In this document: positions 7,146-17,047 of the stretch, one piece after another
Numbering within the stretch: position 1 is the first letter of the stretch
How the letters are laid out: every line of letters begins with the position of its first letter
DNA from: Bacteroidetes bacterium UBA1935
GTDB lineage: Bacteria > Bacteroidota > Bacteroidia > Chitinophagales > Chitinophagaceae
Assembly: GCA_002337045.1 (NCBI GenBank)
Contig: DDFF01000008.1
Span: 434,001-498,000 of the forward strand
DNA: 64,000 nucleotides
Direction: 5' to 3'
Made by a program: the position numbers and the translations under genes
Notes under the pieces: generated by a model
Databases searched by the model: none
Told to the model about the DNA's origin: nothing
The model's input: only the letters and a program-made list of their open reading frames with translations

Positions 7146-9005
7146 CTAAAGAATCTTCTTCCCTTTCATTGCATCTTTCAGTGCTGCGTCCATTACACGT
7201 TCAGCAAATGGACGGCTCACATCATTCAGCTGTTCTGTTTCTTTCTGCACAAGGTCTTTATTCTTGGCAGCTATGGCATCGCGCAGCTGCTGCATGTGGG
7301 TTTGTGTGGTAGCAATTTCTTCTTCTGTCAGTAGCTCACGATGCTTGGTTATAAACTTCTCAGTCGTTTCCAGCATTTGTTCTGCTTCTGTAGTTGCTTC
7401 TACCAGTGCACGTGTTTGTATATCTTCTTTAGCATGCGTCAGCGAGTCCATCAGCATTTGCTCTACCTGCTCGTCAGTAAGACCATATTGCGGTTTCACC
7501 TCAACACTTGTCTCTACACCGCTACGTAGTTCTTTGGCTGTTACCTTCAATATACCATCCGCATCTATCAGGAAGTTCACTTCTACCTTTGGTAATCCCG
7601 CAGGCATAGCGGGTATACCTGTCAGGTTAAACTCTGCCAGTTTGCGATTATCCTTCACAAGGTCGCGTTCACCCTGATATACAGAGATGCGCATACCGCT
7701 CTGTCCGTCTTTTTGAGTCGTGTATTGGCGGCCTGCACGTACAGGTATTTTAGAATTGCGTGGTATCAATACATCCATCAGTCCGCCCATTGTTTCCAGA
7801 CCCAGGCTCAGCGGGGTAATATCGAGCAGCAGCATATCTGTATTGTTGCCTGCCAGTATATCTGCCTGCACCGCAGCACCCAATGCTACTACCTCGTCAG
7901 GGTTCAGATTATCATATACTTCCCTACCAAAGAATTTGCTAACGCTTTCTTTTACCAGCGGTACACGTGTACTGCCGCCTACCATTACTACCGCGTCTAT
8001 CGCACTTGTTTGCAGTCCTGCATCGCGCATAGCGTTTTGGCAGCATGTTATGGTACGGTCTATCAGTGGTTGTATCAGTTCGTTGAAAGCCGCTTTTATG
8101 ATGCTCACTTTCTCGCCTGCTACTGCACCTTCAAAACTATCGTTACTACTCAGGTGTTTCTTAGCTTCTTCTGCCGTCAGCCTCAGCTCCTGCGCCAGCG
8201 ATTTGTGTTGTTGCAGTTCCTCATCGCTGATGCCCAATGCTTGCTGCCAGTGCATAGCCAATGCACGGTCCAGATCATCACCACCCAGGTAGGTATCACC
8301 ATTGGTAGAGAGCACCTCAAATATGCCATTCGTTATTTTCAGTACAGATATATCAAACGTACCACCACCAAGGTCGTACACGGCAATTGTTTTTTCTTCA
8401 TCAGGGTTCACACCCATACCGTATGCAAGGCTAGCCGCTGTAGGCTCGTTTACTATACGCAGCACATCCAGTCCTGCCAGCCTGCCCGCATCGCGCGTAG
8501 CCTGCCTTTGTGCATCGTTAAAGTATGCAGGTACTGTTATTACCGCTTTGTTCACGGGTGTTTTCAGGATATGCTCTGCACGTTGCTTCAGTTCTTTCAG
8601 TATGAAAGACGACAGTTCTATCGGCGAATAAAATTTATCGCCCACCTGCACTTTTACCAGCGACTCTGTATCGTCATCTATCACTTTATAAGAGAAAAAG
8701 CCCGCATGCTCGCTGATGTCTTTGTAAGACTTACCCATCAGGCGCTTGGCGCTGTATATAGTTCGGTGTGGTTGTGCTATCAGTTTTTCTTTGGCTGTAT
8801 TGCCCACTGTAGCACCACCATATTCGTCAAAGTGTACGATAGATGGTACCAGTGTCAGACCGTCAATCTCGCGTAGTGCCAGTGGTTGGCGGGTATCCTC
8901 GCGCACTATTGCTATCAGGCTGTTGGTTGTGCCCAGGTCTATACCTACAATGGTTTCTTTCTGTTGCAGGCTGCCTGTGGCTATATTGATGGCTACTTTG
9001 CCCAT
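7146..9005 (-). CDS. hscA: Hsp70-family chaperone for Fe-S assembly (HscA type)
   Basis: A 619-aa Hsp70 with the ATPase signatures GIDLGTTNS, VYDLGGGTFDISVL and VMVGGSTRVP, and a substrate-binding domain containing TPLSLGLETMGG. The N-terminal extension before GIDLGTTNS, the overall length (E. coli HscA has 616 aa) and the absence of an acidic, Gly-rich C-terminal tail fit HscA rather than DnaK, which is present separately at 30810-32705. HscA works with HscB to release Fe-S clusters from the IscU scaffold. No isc genes are adjacent, so the specific role is inferred. The start at 9005 is favoured over 9038 because a minus-strand -7 box (9032-9025) lies between them. Confidence 0.82.
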   Translation of the reverse strand: MGKVAINIATGSLQQKETIVGIDLGTTNSLIAIVREDTRQPLALREIDGLTLVPSIVHFDEYGGATVGNTAKEKLIAQPHRTIYSAKRLMGKSYKDISEHAGFFSYKVIDDDTESLVKVQVGDKFYSPIELSSFILKELKQRAEHILKTPVNKAVITVPAYFNDAQRQATRDAGRLAGLDVLRIVNEPTAASLAYGMGVNPDEEKTIAVYDLGGGTFDISVLKITNGIFEVLSTNGDTYLGGDDLDRALAMHWQQALGISDEELQQHKSLAQELRLTAEEAKKHLSSNDSFEGAVAGEKVSIIKAAFNELIQPLIDRTITCCQNAMRDAGLQTSAIDAVVMVGGSTRVPLVKESVSKFFGREVYDNLNPDEVVALGAAVQADILAGNNTDMLLLDITPLSLGLETMGGLMDVLIPRNSKIPVRAGRQYTTQKDGQSGMRISVYQGERDLVKDNRKLAEFNLTGIPAMPAGLPKVEVNFLIDADGILKVTAKELRSGVETSVEVKPQYGLTDEQVEQMLMDSLTHAKEDIQTRALVEATTEAEQMLETTEKFITKHRELLTEEEIATTQTHMQQLRDAIAAKNKDLVQKETEQLNDVSRPFAERVMDAALKDAMKGKKIL

Positions 9006-9024
9006 ATACTTATTTTTGGAGGCA

Positions 9025-9032
9025 CAAAGGTA
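9025..9032 (-). promoter_or_regulatory. -7 box of hscA
   Basis: On the minus strand TACCTTTG matches TAnnTTTG and ends 19 bases before the ATG at 9005. It rules out the in-frame start codon at 9038, which lies upstream of it. Confidence 0.6.
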
Positions 9033-9128
9033 GCGCATGCAGCGCAGTTCTTCAGCTATTATTACCTATCAGCCAATAAAGGGTATAATATTCCTGTAAC
9101 TTTCACGTTTCTTAAACGATTCAATAGA

Positions 9129-9136
9129 TATATTTG
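9129..9136 (+). promoter_or_regulatory. -7 box upstream of the small lipoprotein gene
   Basis: TATATTTG fits TAnnTTTG and lies 20 bases before the ATG at 9157. The -33 element is poor (TTT at 9108-9110). Confidence 0.45.
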
Positions 9137-9156
9137 AATCATTGTACTGCAAAACT

Positions 9157-9660
9157 ATGCGTCCCTTAGCATACATATCTGCCTTATTGCTTGTTACAGG
9201 CCTTGCATCCTGTAGCTGGAACAACCGCGAGGAAGCCATCAAACTATGCAACAGCCTTACGCGTGTCAACGACTCGCTGAATGTAATGGGCAAAGACTGG
9301 ATGGACGAGTTCAAACCTGCAGTAAACACCAAAGATTTCACCTACCTGCAACCTAAAAGGCAGCATATACAGGATTATATTACCCAGCAAACCGTCTATG
9401 TAAAAGGGCTGAAAGATGTGGGCGGCTCTGAAAAGCTACGCGCTTCCCTTTTGGATATCCTGAAGTTTGAAAATGATGTGGTACTCCCTAAAATGAAAGA
9501 ATTTGAGTCTTTCAATGGCGATACATCAGATTCTACCCTGCAAAAAGCCTTCAACGAGCTGATAACTACTACCAAAGAGGATATGGCAAAGCACGAGGTA
9601 ATGTTTAAATACCTGGATGAATATGCCGAAAAGAACGACTTTCCCAAGCCGATAGAATAG
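9157..9660 (+). CDS. Small putative lipoprotein of unknown function
   Basis: This 167-aa product begins with a short charged end and a hydrophobic stretch ending in a lipobox (LASC, Cys at about residue 19), so it is probably an acylated envelope lipoprotein. The mature part is rich in Lys, Glu and Asp and predicted helical. I do not recognise a family. It stands alone on the plus strand between two minus-strand genes and ends 3 bases from the 3' end of the acyltransferase gene. The start at 9157 follows a -7 box at 9129-9136; an upstream in-frame TTG at 9142 lies at the predicted transcription start. Confidence 0.75.
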   Translation: MRPLAYISALLLVTGLASCSWNNREEAIKLCNSLTRVNDSLNVMGKDWMDEFKPAVNTKDFTYLQPKRQHIQDYITQQTVYVKGLKDVGGSEKLRASLLDILKFENDVVLPKMKEFESFNGDTSDSTLQKAFNELITTTKEDMAKHEVMFKYLDEYAEKNDFPKPIE

Positions 9661-9663
9661 CCG

Positions 9664-10716
9664 CTACTCGGGCAATACTTTAAATCGCAGTTTCAGGAAT
9701 GGTTTTTCTATAAGGTAGAAAGACACCAATGCCGCTATGGCTATCAATAACACATTAAGCGGAAACATACCTGTAAAGCCTAGCTTGGTAGAGAAGAATA
9801 GCTGCTGCCATATATACAGGCTGTAAGATAGCTTGCCGATATAGTCAAGCGGTTTCGCATTCAGCGTTTTGAAAACAATATTATTGCTGTAGTGAATGGT
9901 AATGAGGATAATGAACCCGATGGCAATATCTGCAATAGTGCCTGTGGTATTGCCAAACGGCACTATCAGCCAGCCCAGATGCATATCATAATAGTGGTTC
10001 ATGAGCGAGAATGCCGATAAGGTAGGGATGGCTAAAAACGGTATCCACAACCAGAACTTTGCTTTGGCAGCCATGCGCTGGGTAAACGCCAGCAGCTTGT
10101 CGTGATACATGGCAAACACACAACCCCACATAATAGCATCTACCCGTTGGAACAGCGTCAGGTCGTTCATCCACTCATATTGGGTTTTTACATATAGCAT
10201 CCTCAGCGCAGGTACTATCAGTATGATAGCAAAGGCAAAATGCATCCTGTACTTCCTTGCAAATTTGAAAACAAAGGGCCACAGCAGGTAAAACTGCTCC
10301 TCTATAGAGAGCGACCACAGGTGCCCCATTTCCCAATCGGCATGCCAGTTCAGGTATTTGGTATAGGTAAGGGCGGTAAGCCAGGATTGTGCGGTGAAGT
10401 GCAGCAGGCCTATCAGTTGCAGTACCAGATACACCCCAAGCAGGGTATAGTATATGGGGAATATGCGGAAAGACCGCTTGATGTAAAAGCTTTTGAGTGA
10501 TATGGTTTGGGTTTGCGCTTCTTCCTGCAGTAGCAGGGTAGTTATCAGAAAGCCCGAAATCACGAAAAACACATTCACACCAAGCTGGGCATCTATCAGC
10601 ATAGGCCACCTGCTGTAGAAAAAATCGTTCAGGTTCTTCTGGTCAATATGCCCTATTATCACCATCAGGATGCTGATGGCGCGTAGTCCGTTCAGGCTGG
10701 GGATGTGTTTTCTCAT
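9664..10716 (-). CDS. Acyltransferase 3 family membrane protein
   Basis: A 350-aa polytopic membrane protein with the acyltransferase-3 opening SLNGLRAISILMVIIGH (catalytic-type His at the end of the first helix), then GVNVFFVISGFLIT and the YYLLWP-like run EEQFYLLWPF. About ten hydrophobic segments follow. The family moves acetyl or other acyl groups to extracytoplasmic sugars, for example on O-antigen, peptidoglycan or exopolysaccharide. There is no SGNH domain at the C-terminus, unlike OatA. The substrate cannot be predicted from context, since neighbours are unrelated. It ends tail to tail with the lipoprotein gene, 3 bases away. Confidence 0.87.
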   Translation of the reverse strand: MRKHIPSLNGLRAISILMVIIGHIDQKNLNDFFYSRWPMLIDAQLGVNVFFVISGFLITTLLLQEEAQTQTISLKSFYIKRSFRIFPIYYTLLGVYLVLQLIGLLHFTAQSWLTALTYTKYLNWHADWEMGHLWSLSIEEQFYLLWPFVFKFARKYRMHFAFAIILIVPALRMLYVKTQYEWMNDLTLFQRVDAIMWGCVFAMYHDKLLAFTQRMAAKAKFWLWIPFLAIPTLSAFSLMNHYYDMHLGWLIVPFGNTTGTIADIAIGFIILITIHYSNNIVFKTLNAKPLDYIGKLSYSLYIWQQLFFSTKLGFTGMFPLNVLLIAIAALVSFYLIEKPFLKLRFKVLPE

Positions 10717-10891
10717 TATCTGGCGGTAAAACTAATATTTATAAGCAGTGTATGTATATGCGAAATGGTTAATGGGTGGCAAACGCTAAAATTTCTACAG
10801 GTATATTATTAATATTTTGCACTTGATAGGCGCTCACATATTATTATTCCCCACATTGCTAACAAATGTGCTGTATATCTATAATATACCC

Positions 10892-10920
10892 TTGACAAAC
10901 GGGCGAAATGTCTAAATTTG
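10892..10920 (+). promoter_or_regulatory. Promoter of smc, overlapping an upstream ATG
   Basis: TTG (10892-10894), 18 bases, TAAATTTG (10913-10920). The ATG at 10908 lies inside this element, so if the promoter is used the message starts after that codon, near 10925, and translation would begin at TTG 10944. Confidence 0.65.
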
Positions 10921-10943
10921 TCATCCCCACAAAAACTGAAAAA

Positions 10944-13900
10944 TTGCGTTTAAAATCGTTGGACATAAAAGGATTCAAATCCTTTGCAGATAAGACCCAT
11001 GTGCTGCTCGATCACCCCATTACAGGTATCGTAGGGCCAAATGGTTGTGGTAAGTCGAACATCGTGGATGCTATCCGCTGGGTTATTGGTGAGCACAAGA
11101 TTAAAGCCTTGCGTTCTGATAACCTCGAAGACCTGATATTCAATGGCTCGCGTACGCGAGCCGGTTCGGGTATGGCAGAAGTATCACTGACGTTCGAGAA
11201 CACCCGCAATCTATTGCCTACAGAATTTACCACGGTGACCATCACACGTAAGTTCTATAAGAATGGTGAGAGTGAGTATCGTTTGAACGATGTAACATGT
11301 CGTTTGAAAGACATCCACAATCTGTTTTTGGATACAGGTGTTAGTAACGACTCTTATGCCATCATAGAGCTTGGCATGGTCGATGACATCATCAAAGACA
11401 AAGACAATTCTCGCCGCCGTATGCTGGAGCAGGCTGCTGGTATCTCTATCTACAAAACACGTAAGAAAGAGGCTAAGCTGAAACTGGATGCAACAGAGCA
11501 AGACCTTGCGCGTATCGAAGACTTGTTATTCGAGATTGGCAACAACCTTCGTACACTCGAAAGTCAGGCAAAGAAAGCAGAACGCTATTTCCAGATAAAA
11601 GGGGAGTATAAAGAAGTAAGTGTTGAATTGGCAAAAGCGTCGCTGGAGCATTTCAACGACCAATATAAATCGCTCAACGAGCAGCACGATACCGAGACAG
11701 ATCGCAAGACACAACTGGAAGCAGTTGTAGCTACAGAAGAAGCGATTGTAGAGCAGGATAAAGTGAAGCTGATAGAGAAAGAACAGGAGCTGAACGGTTT
11801 GCAAAAACAATTCAACGAACTGATAAATCGTGTACGCCAGTTAGAAAGCGACAAGCGCCTTGCAGCGCAGCGTTTGGACCATCTGAAAGAACGCGAAAAA
11901 AGCCTGAGTGAATTCCTCTCTGGTGCAGGTATGCAATTGCAAAGCCTCGAGGAGTCTATCACATTTGCAGAGAAGCAGATAGAAGAAGAAAACGAAATCA
12001 TAGAAAAGCTGCGCGATGAATTAGAAAGCATGCGTGGTATAGTAGATGAAAAACGCGATGCCTTTGATGCGAAGAAAAAAGTGATGGAGCAACTGCGTAC
12101 TGAATATCAAAGCAAACAACGCACACAGTTTGATGCGGAGAAGAAAGTAGCCATTGCAGATACTTCTGTGATGAACCTGCAACGCAGCATCCAGCAGATA
12201 CAGGAAGAAAAAGCACAACGCGCTAATCAGATAACACAACTGACCAACGAGCGTACTGATGCGGAAGGTGACCTGCAAGAGAAGAACGATGAGTTACAAA
12301 CACTTGTTGCCCGCTACGAAGAAGTGAAATCTAAAATCCTGCAAAGCCAGGAGCAATTAGAAACACTACGTTCGCAATCGGTAGACGAAAACCGTAAACT
12401 GGATAGTCGCCGCAACGAACACGACCTGTTGAAGTCGCTGGTAGAAAGCCTTGAAGGTTATCCTGATAGTATCAAGTTCCTGAAAAAGAACAAAGACTGG
12501 AACAGCGAAGCGCCGCTATTGTCAGACGTGTTTGTGGTGCAGAACGAATACCGTACTGCACTGGAAAACGTACTGGACAATTACCTGAACTATTATATAG
12601 TTGAGAACATTGGCGAAGCTGCAAAAGCAGTTCACCTGTTGGAAAGCAATAAAAAGGGTAAAGCCAATTTCTTTGTTACCAATCAGTTTCAACAATATCA
12701 GGCAGCACAGCACAATGCACCTGCGGGCCTAACACCTGCGCTGAGTGTAGTGAATGTTGACGAACAATACATGCCGCTGGCACAGCACCTGCTGGGTCAT
12801 GTGTACATTGCCGATAACGAAGCCGCAATCACAGACCTCGCTATGACTAATGGCAATGTGATAGTAGAGAAGAGTGGTAAAGTAGTGCGTGGCAAGTACA
12901 CACTGGGTGGTGGTTCTGTTGGCTTGTTCGAGGGTAATAAAATAGGCCGTGCAAAAAATCTGGAGCGCCTTGCAAAAGAGATAGAAGACCTGACGGCTAT
13001 TACTACACAACTGAAACAACAAATCAGCGATACGCAAACGCAGATAACAGGATTCAATCAGGAGCTGAACGACAGGGCTATCGAGCAAACACGTCAGGAA
13101 ATAAACCGCCTGCAAAACCATATTGTAAACCTGAGTAACAGGATTGAAAACTTTGAACACCTGAACCAAAATGGTGAGCAACGTTTGCAAGATCTGCAGG
13201 AGCAATTGGAAGATACGCATGCAAGCATAGCAGATACGCGCAGCGAATTGGAATCTATCAACGACCAATTGCAATCGCTGCAACAAAATATACAAAACGC
13301 AGAGTCTGAATTCCATGCAGTAGAAATGGAATTCAACATGGCTACGCAACAGTATAATAATCACAACATTCAGTACACAAAAGAGCAGAGCAAGCAGGAA
13401 GGTTTGAAGCAGGAACTGAGCTTCCGCAGCAACCAACTGAACGATCTGAAACGCCAGATAGCCAGCAACAGCGAGCAATTGCAACAGATTGCAGGCCAAC
13501 TGGGCGAAACAGAAACACAACTGCATGCGGGCGATAATGAACTGTACGAATTGCTGACACGCAAAGACACAGAAGAAAAAGTACTGAATGAAAAAGACCG
13601 CCTGTACTACGAAATGCGCAATACCATTTCTGCACAGGAAGGACAACTGAATCAGAAGCGCCGCGAAAAAGAACATGCAGAAACATTGCTCAACAGCATC
13701 AAAGATCAGCTGAATGATATGAAGCTGAAACTGGCTGGTATGAAAGAGCGTTTGAGTGTTGAGTTTAAAGTAAATCTGGACGAGATACTGGATCAGGCAC
13801 GTGCAAACGAACTGACGGTAGATGAACTGACAGCAGAGGCAGAACGCATGAAGAAGCGTCTGGAAAATATGGGTGAAATCAACCCGACTGCTATCGAGGC

Positions 13901-14477
13901 GTTTACAGAAATGAAAGCGCGTCACGACTTTATCGTAGAGCAGAAGACTGACCTTGTGAACGCGAAAGAATCGCTGATGGCTACGATTGAAGAAGTAGAG
14001 CAGACAGCGAATGCAAAATTCCGCGAGACATTTGATAAAGTGCGCGAAAACTTCGTAGAGGTATTTAAAGCACTCTTCACTGCAGAAGATAATTGTGATC
14101 TGCGTCTTACAGATCCTGATAACCTGGCTGATAGCGGCATTGAAATATATGCACAGCCAAAAGGTAAAAAGCCAAGTACGCTTACACAGCTTTCTGGTGG
14201 TGAAAAAACGCTTACATCTACAGCGTTCCTATTCGCTATCTACCTGATTAAGCCTGCACCGTTCTGTATTCTGGATGAGGTGGATGCACCGCTCGATGAT
14301 GCGAACGTTGGCAAGTTTACACAGATGATTCGTAAGTTCAGTGACAACTCTCAGTTCATCATCGTAACACACAACAAGCAAACGATGGCAGCCGTAGATG
14401 TTATCTACGGTGTTACGATGCAGGAGCCGGGCGTTAGTAAACTGGTGCCGGTAGACTTCCGTAGTTTGAGTAACTAA
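10944..14477 (+). CDS. smc: Chromosome segregation ATPase SMC
   Basis: A 1177-aa SMC protein that, with ScpA and ScpB (not here), compacts and segregates the chromosome. Seen: N-terminal ATPase half starting RLKSLDIKGFKSFADKT with Walker A GPNGCGKSN (about residues 31-39); a long coiled coil; a hinge around residues 500-640 (YPDSIKFLKKN, GGGSVGLFEGN); a second coiled coil; and the C-terminal half with the signature LSGGEKT (from about 1083) and Walker B ILDEVDAPLDD. The start at TTG 10944 gives exactly the family N-terminus; the in-frame ATG at 10908 would add 12 residues but falls inside the promoter. A UUCG-loop terminator follows. Confidence 0.95.
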   Translation: MRLKSLDIKGFKSFADKTHVLLDHPITGIVGPNGCGKSNIVDAIRWVIGEHKIKALRSDNLEDLIFNGSRTRAGSGMAEVSLTFENTRNLLPTEFTTVTITRKFYKNGESEYRLNDVTCRLKDIHNLFLDTGVSNDSYAIIELGMVDDIIKDKDNSRRRMLEQAAGISIYKTRKKEAKLKLDATEQDLARIEDLLFEIGNNLRTLESQAKKAERYFQIKGEYKEVSVELAKASLEHFNDQYKSLNEQHDTETDRKTQLEAVVATEEAIVEQDKVKLIEKEQELNGLQKQFNELINRVRQLESDKRLAAQRLDHLKEREKSLSEFLSGAGMQLQSLEESITFAEKQIEEENEIIEKLRDELESMRGIVDEKRDAFDAKKKVMEQLRTEYQSKQRTQFDAEKKVAIADTSVMNLQRSIQQIQEEKAQRANQITQLTNERTDAEGDLQEKNDELQTLVARYEEVKSKILQSQEQLETLRSQSVDENRKLDSRRNEHDLLKSLVESLEGYPDSIKFLKKNKDWNSEAPLLSDVFVVQNEYRTALENVLDNYLNYYIVENIGEAAKAVHLLESNKKGKANFFVTNQFQQYQAAQHNAPAGLTPALSVVNVDEQYMPLAQHLLGHVYIADNEAAITDLAMTNGNVIVEKSGKVVRGKYTLGGGSVGLFEGNKIGRAKNLERLAKEIEDLTAITTQLKQQISDTQTQITGFNQELNDRAIEQTRQEINRLQNHIVNLSNRIENFEHLNQNGEQRLQDLQEQLEDTHASIADTRSELESINDQLQSLQQNIQNAESEFHAVEMEFNMATQQYNNHNIQYTKEQSKQEGLKQELSFRSNQLNDLKRQIASNSEQLQQIAGQLGETETQLHAGDNELYELLTRKDTEEKVLNEKDRLYYEMRNTISAQEGQLNQKRREKEHAETLLNSIKDQLNDMKLKLAGMKERLSVEFKVNLDEILDQARANELTVDELTAEAERMKKRLENMGEINPTAIEAFTEMKARHDFIVEQKTDLVNAKESLMATIEEVEQTANAKFRETFDKVRENFVEVFKALFTAEDNCDLRLTDPDNLADSGIEIYAQPKGKKPSTLTQLSGGEKTLTSTAFLFAIYLIKPAPFCILDEVDAPLDDANVGKFTQMIRKFSDNSQFIIVTHNKQTMAAVDVIYGVTMQEPGVSKLVPVDFRSLSN

Positions 14478-14501
14478 AACACAATAATTTAATTGATAAT
14501 T

Positions 14502-14527
14502 AATAGCCGGTTCGCCGGCTATTTTTA
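14502..14527 (+). terminator. Terminator of smc
   Basis: A 9-bp stem (14502-14510 with 14515-14523) with a TTCG tetraloop and a T-run. Confidence 0.9.
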
Positions 14528-14620
14528 TTTATGTTAATATTAACCAAAACCCTACCGCGTGTTGTTGGTTCTAGGTTTCAGCTGATAGTACTTTAGTGCT
14601 TTCACCTCCAAAATCTATCT

Positions 14621-17017
14621 ATGCAAAAATCACTCGCTGTAGTTATTGTGCTCTTGCTTGTCGTGTCGACAAAAATATATGCACAACAAACTTCTCTGAA
14701 TGGTACTGTAAATGATGCACAAGACAAGCCTGTAGTTGCTGCTACCGTATCGTTGTTGAATGCAGACTCTACTTGGGTGCAGTCTGAACTGGCAGATGAT
14801 AATGGTGCATTTGTGTTGCACGTTGCAAAAGCGGGTAGCTACATCCTGGCAGTAAATGCAGCAGGCTTTGCAAAGCTGATGCAACAGGTAGAGGTGAAAG
14901 AAAAGAACGAAACGCTGAAACTGCAACTGACAGCCAACACAACATTGCAGGATGTAGTTGTGAGTAGCAAATCGCCACGCATAGAAACAGGTTTGGGAAA
15001 AACTGTGGTGAACCTTGACCAAGTAAATACACTCGGCAATTCTGCTTGGGATTTACTGCGCAAATCTCCCGGTGTAAATGCTAACAATGGAAATGTAACA
15101 CTGCAAGGTGTAGGCGTTACGGTATTAATAGACGATAAACAAACCTACCTTACGGGTAAAGACCTGGAAGATTACCTGAAAAGCATGACGGGTGATAATG
15201 TCGCCGCATTGGAACTGATAACACAACCATCGAGCAAATACGATGCAGAAGGCACGGGAGGCATCATCAACATCAAAACAAAGAGAATAAAAAAGAAAGG
15301 CTTGAATGGTAATGTAGCGCTGGAAGCAGGACAGACTGTATATCCTAATACACATAACAGCGGCAACCTTACTTACAGAAACAATAAACTGACACTATAT
15401 ACAAATCTCGGCCAGATGGCGGCTACAGGTTTTCTGAACAGGAAAGATACACGCAAAGCAAGCAATCCGCAAACAGGTGAGTTTATCAACAATACAGATC
15501 AGTCCATCTTCATGAAAGAGACGTTTGGAGATTATAATGCACAGTTTGGTGCAGACTATGCTGCTACTGAAAAGACAACTGTTGGTGCAAGTGCAAAAGG
15601 TATTTATCATCCTAATGTGCAGCGCGATGAAGCAGGTGCTGTAGTTACAGATGCAGCAGGTAATGTGGTATATAATACTACTGTCAACAATCACACGTTT
15701 GAACGTAATCACTATCTGTGCAATGCATACATCAAGCATGAACCTGCAAAGGGGCATAAGATAACTGCTGATGCTGACTACATCTACCGCGATCAGCGCG
15801 AAACACATAAGACAGTCGGTAGAAACTATGATACACAAGGCAATCCTGTTGTTGGCAATCTTGATTTAGATAATCAATCGCAATCAATAATCAATGTAGT
15901 TACTGCAAAAGCAGATTATACTGGTGAGGTAGCCAAAGGTTGGAATGCAGAAGCAGGTGTAAAGTCGAGCTATGCAGTGGTAGATAACGGTGCATATTTT
16001 CAGACGCTGAATAGCGGTAACTGGATAAACGATACTACGCGCACAAATCACTTCATCTACAAAGAAAATATCAACTCGGCCTACGTAAATGTTTCAAAAG
16101 CATTTGGTAAAAAATGGAATACACAAGCAGGTGTGCGTGTGGAGAATATGAATAATGATGGCGAGGAAACGCAACAAGGTGGCGAGTTTCAGCGTAGCAA
16201 TACATCAGTATTCCCCACAGCTTTTGTGAGCTATAGGATAGATGATAACAACAGCGTAGAGGCTAGCTGTGGCAGACGCATCAATCGACCTGCATATACT
16301 ATGATGAGCCCTTTTGTTACTTACTTCTCACAATACTATTATCAGAAAGGCAATCCCGATTTGTCGCCCGCATACAGAAACTATCTTGAGCTAAAGTATA
16401 ATAACCAAAATGAGCTGTTTGTGTCTATGGGCTTGCGCAAAATAACAGGTTATATAACACCGATACTTGGCTACGATGCTAATAACAAAGCCGTATTTGC
16501 CACTTGGGGCAACTATGCCGATGATTATGTACTACATGGCTCTTGCAACTATAATAAACAATGTACAAAATGGCTATTACTAACAACTGCGGGAGATGTG
16601 TACTACAACAAATTCCTCAGCTACCGTGGCCACGAATTGTTGGGCACATCTTTGGGTGCATCAGGTTATTTGCAAGGCACATTCAGCCTGAATAAAGGCT
16701 GGACGATAGATACTACTTTCTATGCCAGCACCGGCGATTTGCAGAATGTGATAGACCGATACGGGCCAAGCTATTGGCTGGGTTTTAATGTGGCTAAGAA
16801 AGTGATGAAAGAAGCAGCTACTATTAGGCTATCAATAGAAGACCCTTTCAGGATGAATAAGATGACGAGTACATCCAATTGGAATGGTATTGAAACTGCA
16901 TCGTCCTTACGGTTCGGTTCGCAGTCTGTAGCACTGGGGTTCAGTTACAATTTTGGCAAGAAGCTGGATGGCGCTCAGCAGCATAATGCTAAGACCGAAG
17001 AGGCAGGCAGAATGTAA
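14621..17017 (+). CDS. Outer-membrane beta-barrel protein with carboxypeptidase-regulatory-like domain
   Basis: 798 aa: signal peptide ending near IYAQ; an N-terminal carboxypeptidase-regulatory-like beta sandwich (about 22-105, LNGTVNDAQDKPVVAATVSL); a plug-like region (about 115-225) with LLRKSPGVNANNG, VLIDDKQTYLTG and SSKYDAEGTGGIINIKTK; then a large barrel ending in GFSYNFGKK. This is the TonB-receptor-like outer-membrane barrel family common in Bacteroidota (OMP_b-brl_3 type). No SusD partner is adjacent, which argues against glycan uptake by a SusCD pair. A paralogue lies at 23426-25864. Its ligand is unknown; an ECF/anti-sigma pair that often controls such receptors is absent here. 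Confidence 0.85.
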   Translation: MQKSLAVVIVLLLVVSTKIYAQQTSLNGTVNDAQDKPVVAATVSLLNADSTWVQSELADDNGAFVLHVAKAGSYILAVNAAGFAKLMQQVEVKEKNETLKLQLTANTTLQDVVVSSKSPRIETGLGKTVVNLDQVNTLGNSAWDLLRKSPGVNANNGNVTLQGVGVTVLIDDKQTYLTGKDLEDYLKSMTGDNVAALELITQPSSKYDAEGTGGIINIKTKRIKKKGLNGNVALEAGQTVYPNTHNSGNLTYRNNKLTLYTNLGQMAATGFLNRKDTRKASNPQTGEFINNTDQSIFMKETFGDYNAQFGADYAATEKTTVGASAKGIYHPNVQRDEAGAVVTDAAGNVVYNTTVNNHTFERNHYLCNAYIKHEPAKGHKITADADYIYRDQRETHKTVGRNYDTQGNPVVGNLDLDNQSQSIINVVTAKADYTGEVAKGWNAEAGVKSSYAVVDNGAYFQTLNSGNWINDTTRTNHFIYKENINSAYVNVSKAFGKKWNTQAGVRVENMNNDGEETQQGGEFQRSNTSVFPTAFVSYRIDDNNSVEASCGRRINRPAYTMMSPFVTYFSQYYYQKGNPDLSPAYRNYLELKYNNQNELFVSMGLRKITGYITPILGYDANNKAVFATWGNYADDYVLHGSCNYNKQCTKWLLLTTAGDVYYNKFLSYRGHELLGTSLGASGYLQGTFSLNKGWTIDTTFYASTGDLQNVIDRYGPSYWLGFNVAKKVMKEAATIRLSIEDPFRMNKMTSTSNWNGIETASSLRFGSQSVALGFSYNFGKKLDGAQQHNAKTEEAGRM

Positions 17018-17047
17018 TTGCTTACCTTTACAGCTTAATTCGCTCTT

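Noticed and set aside
7713..8876. Long open frame on the plus strand, about 387 codons
   Set aside because: It lies wholly antisense to hscA, and its product is rich in Cys, Tyr, His and Gln with no domain, as expected from the reverse of a conserved coding sequence.
12729..13925. Long open frame on the minus strand, about 398 codons
   Set aside because: It is antisense to the smc coiled coil; the Gln/Leu/Phe/Cys-rich product mirrors the Glu/Leu/Gln codons of smc.
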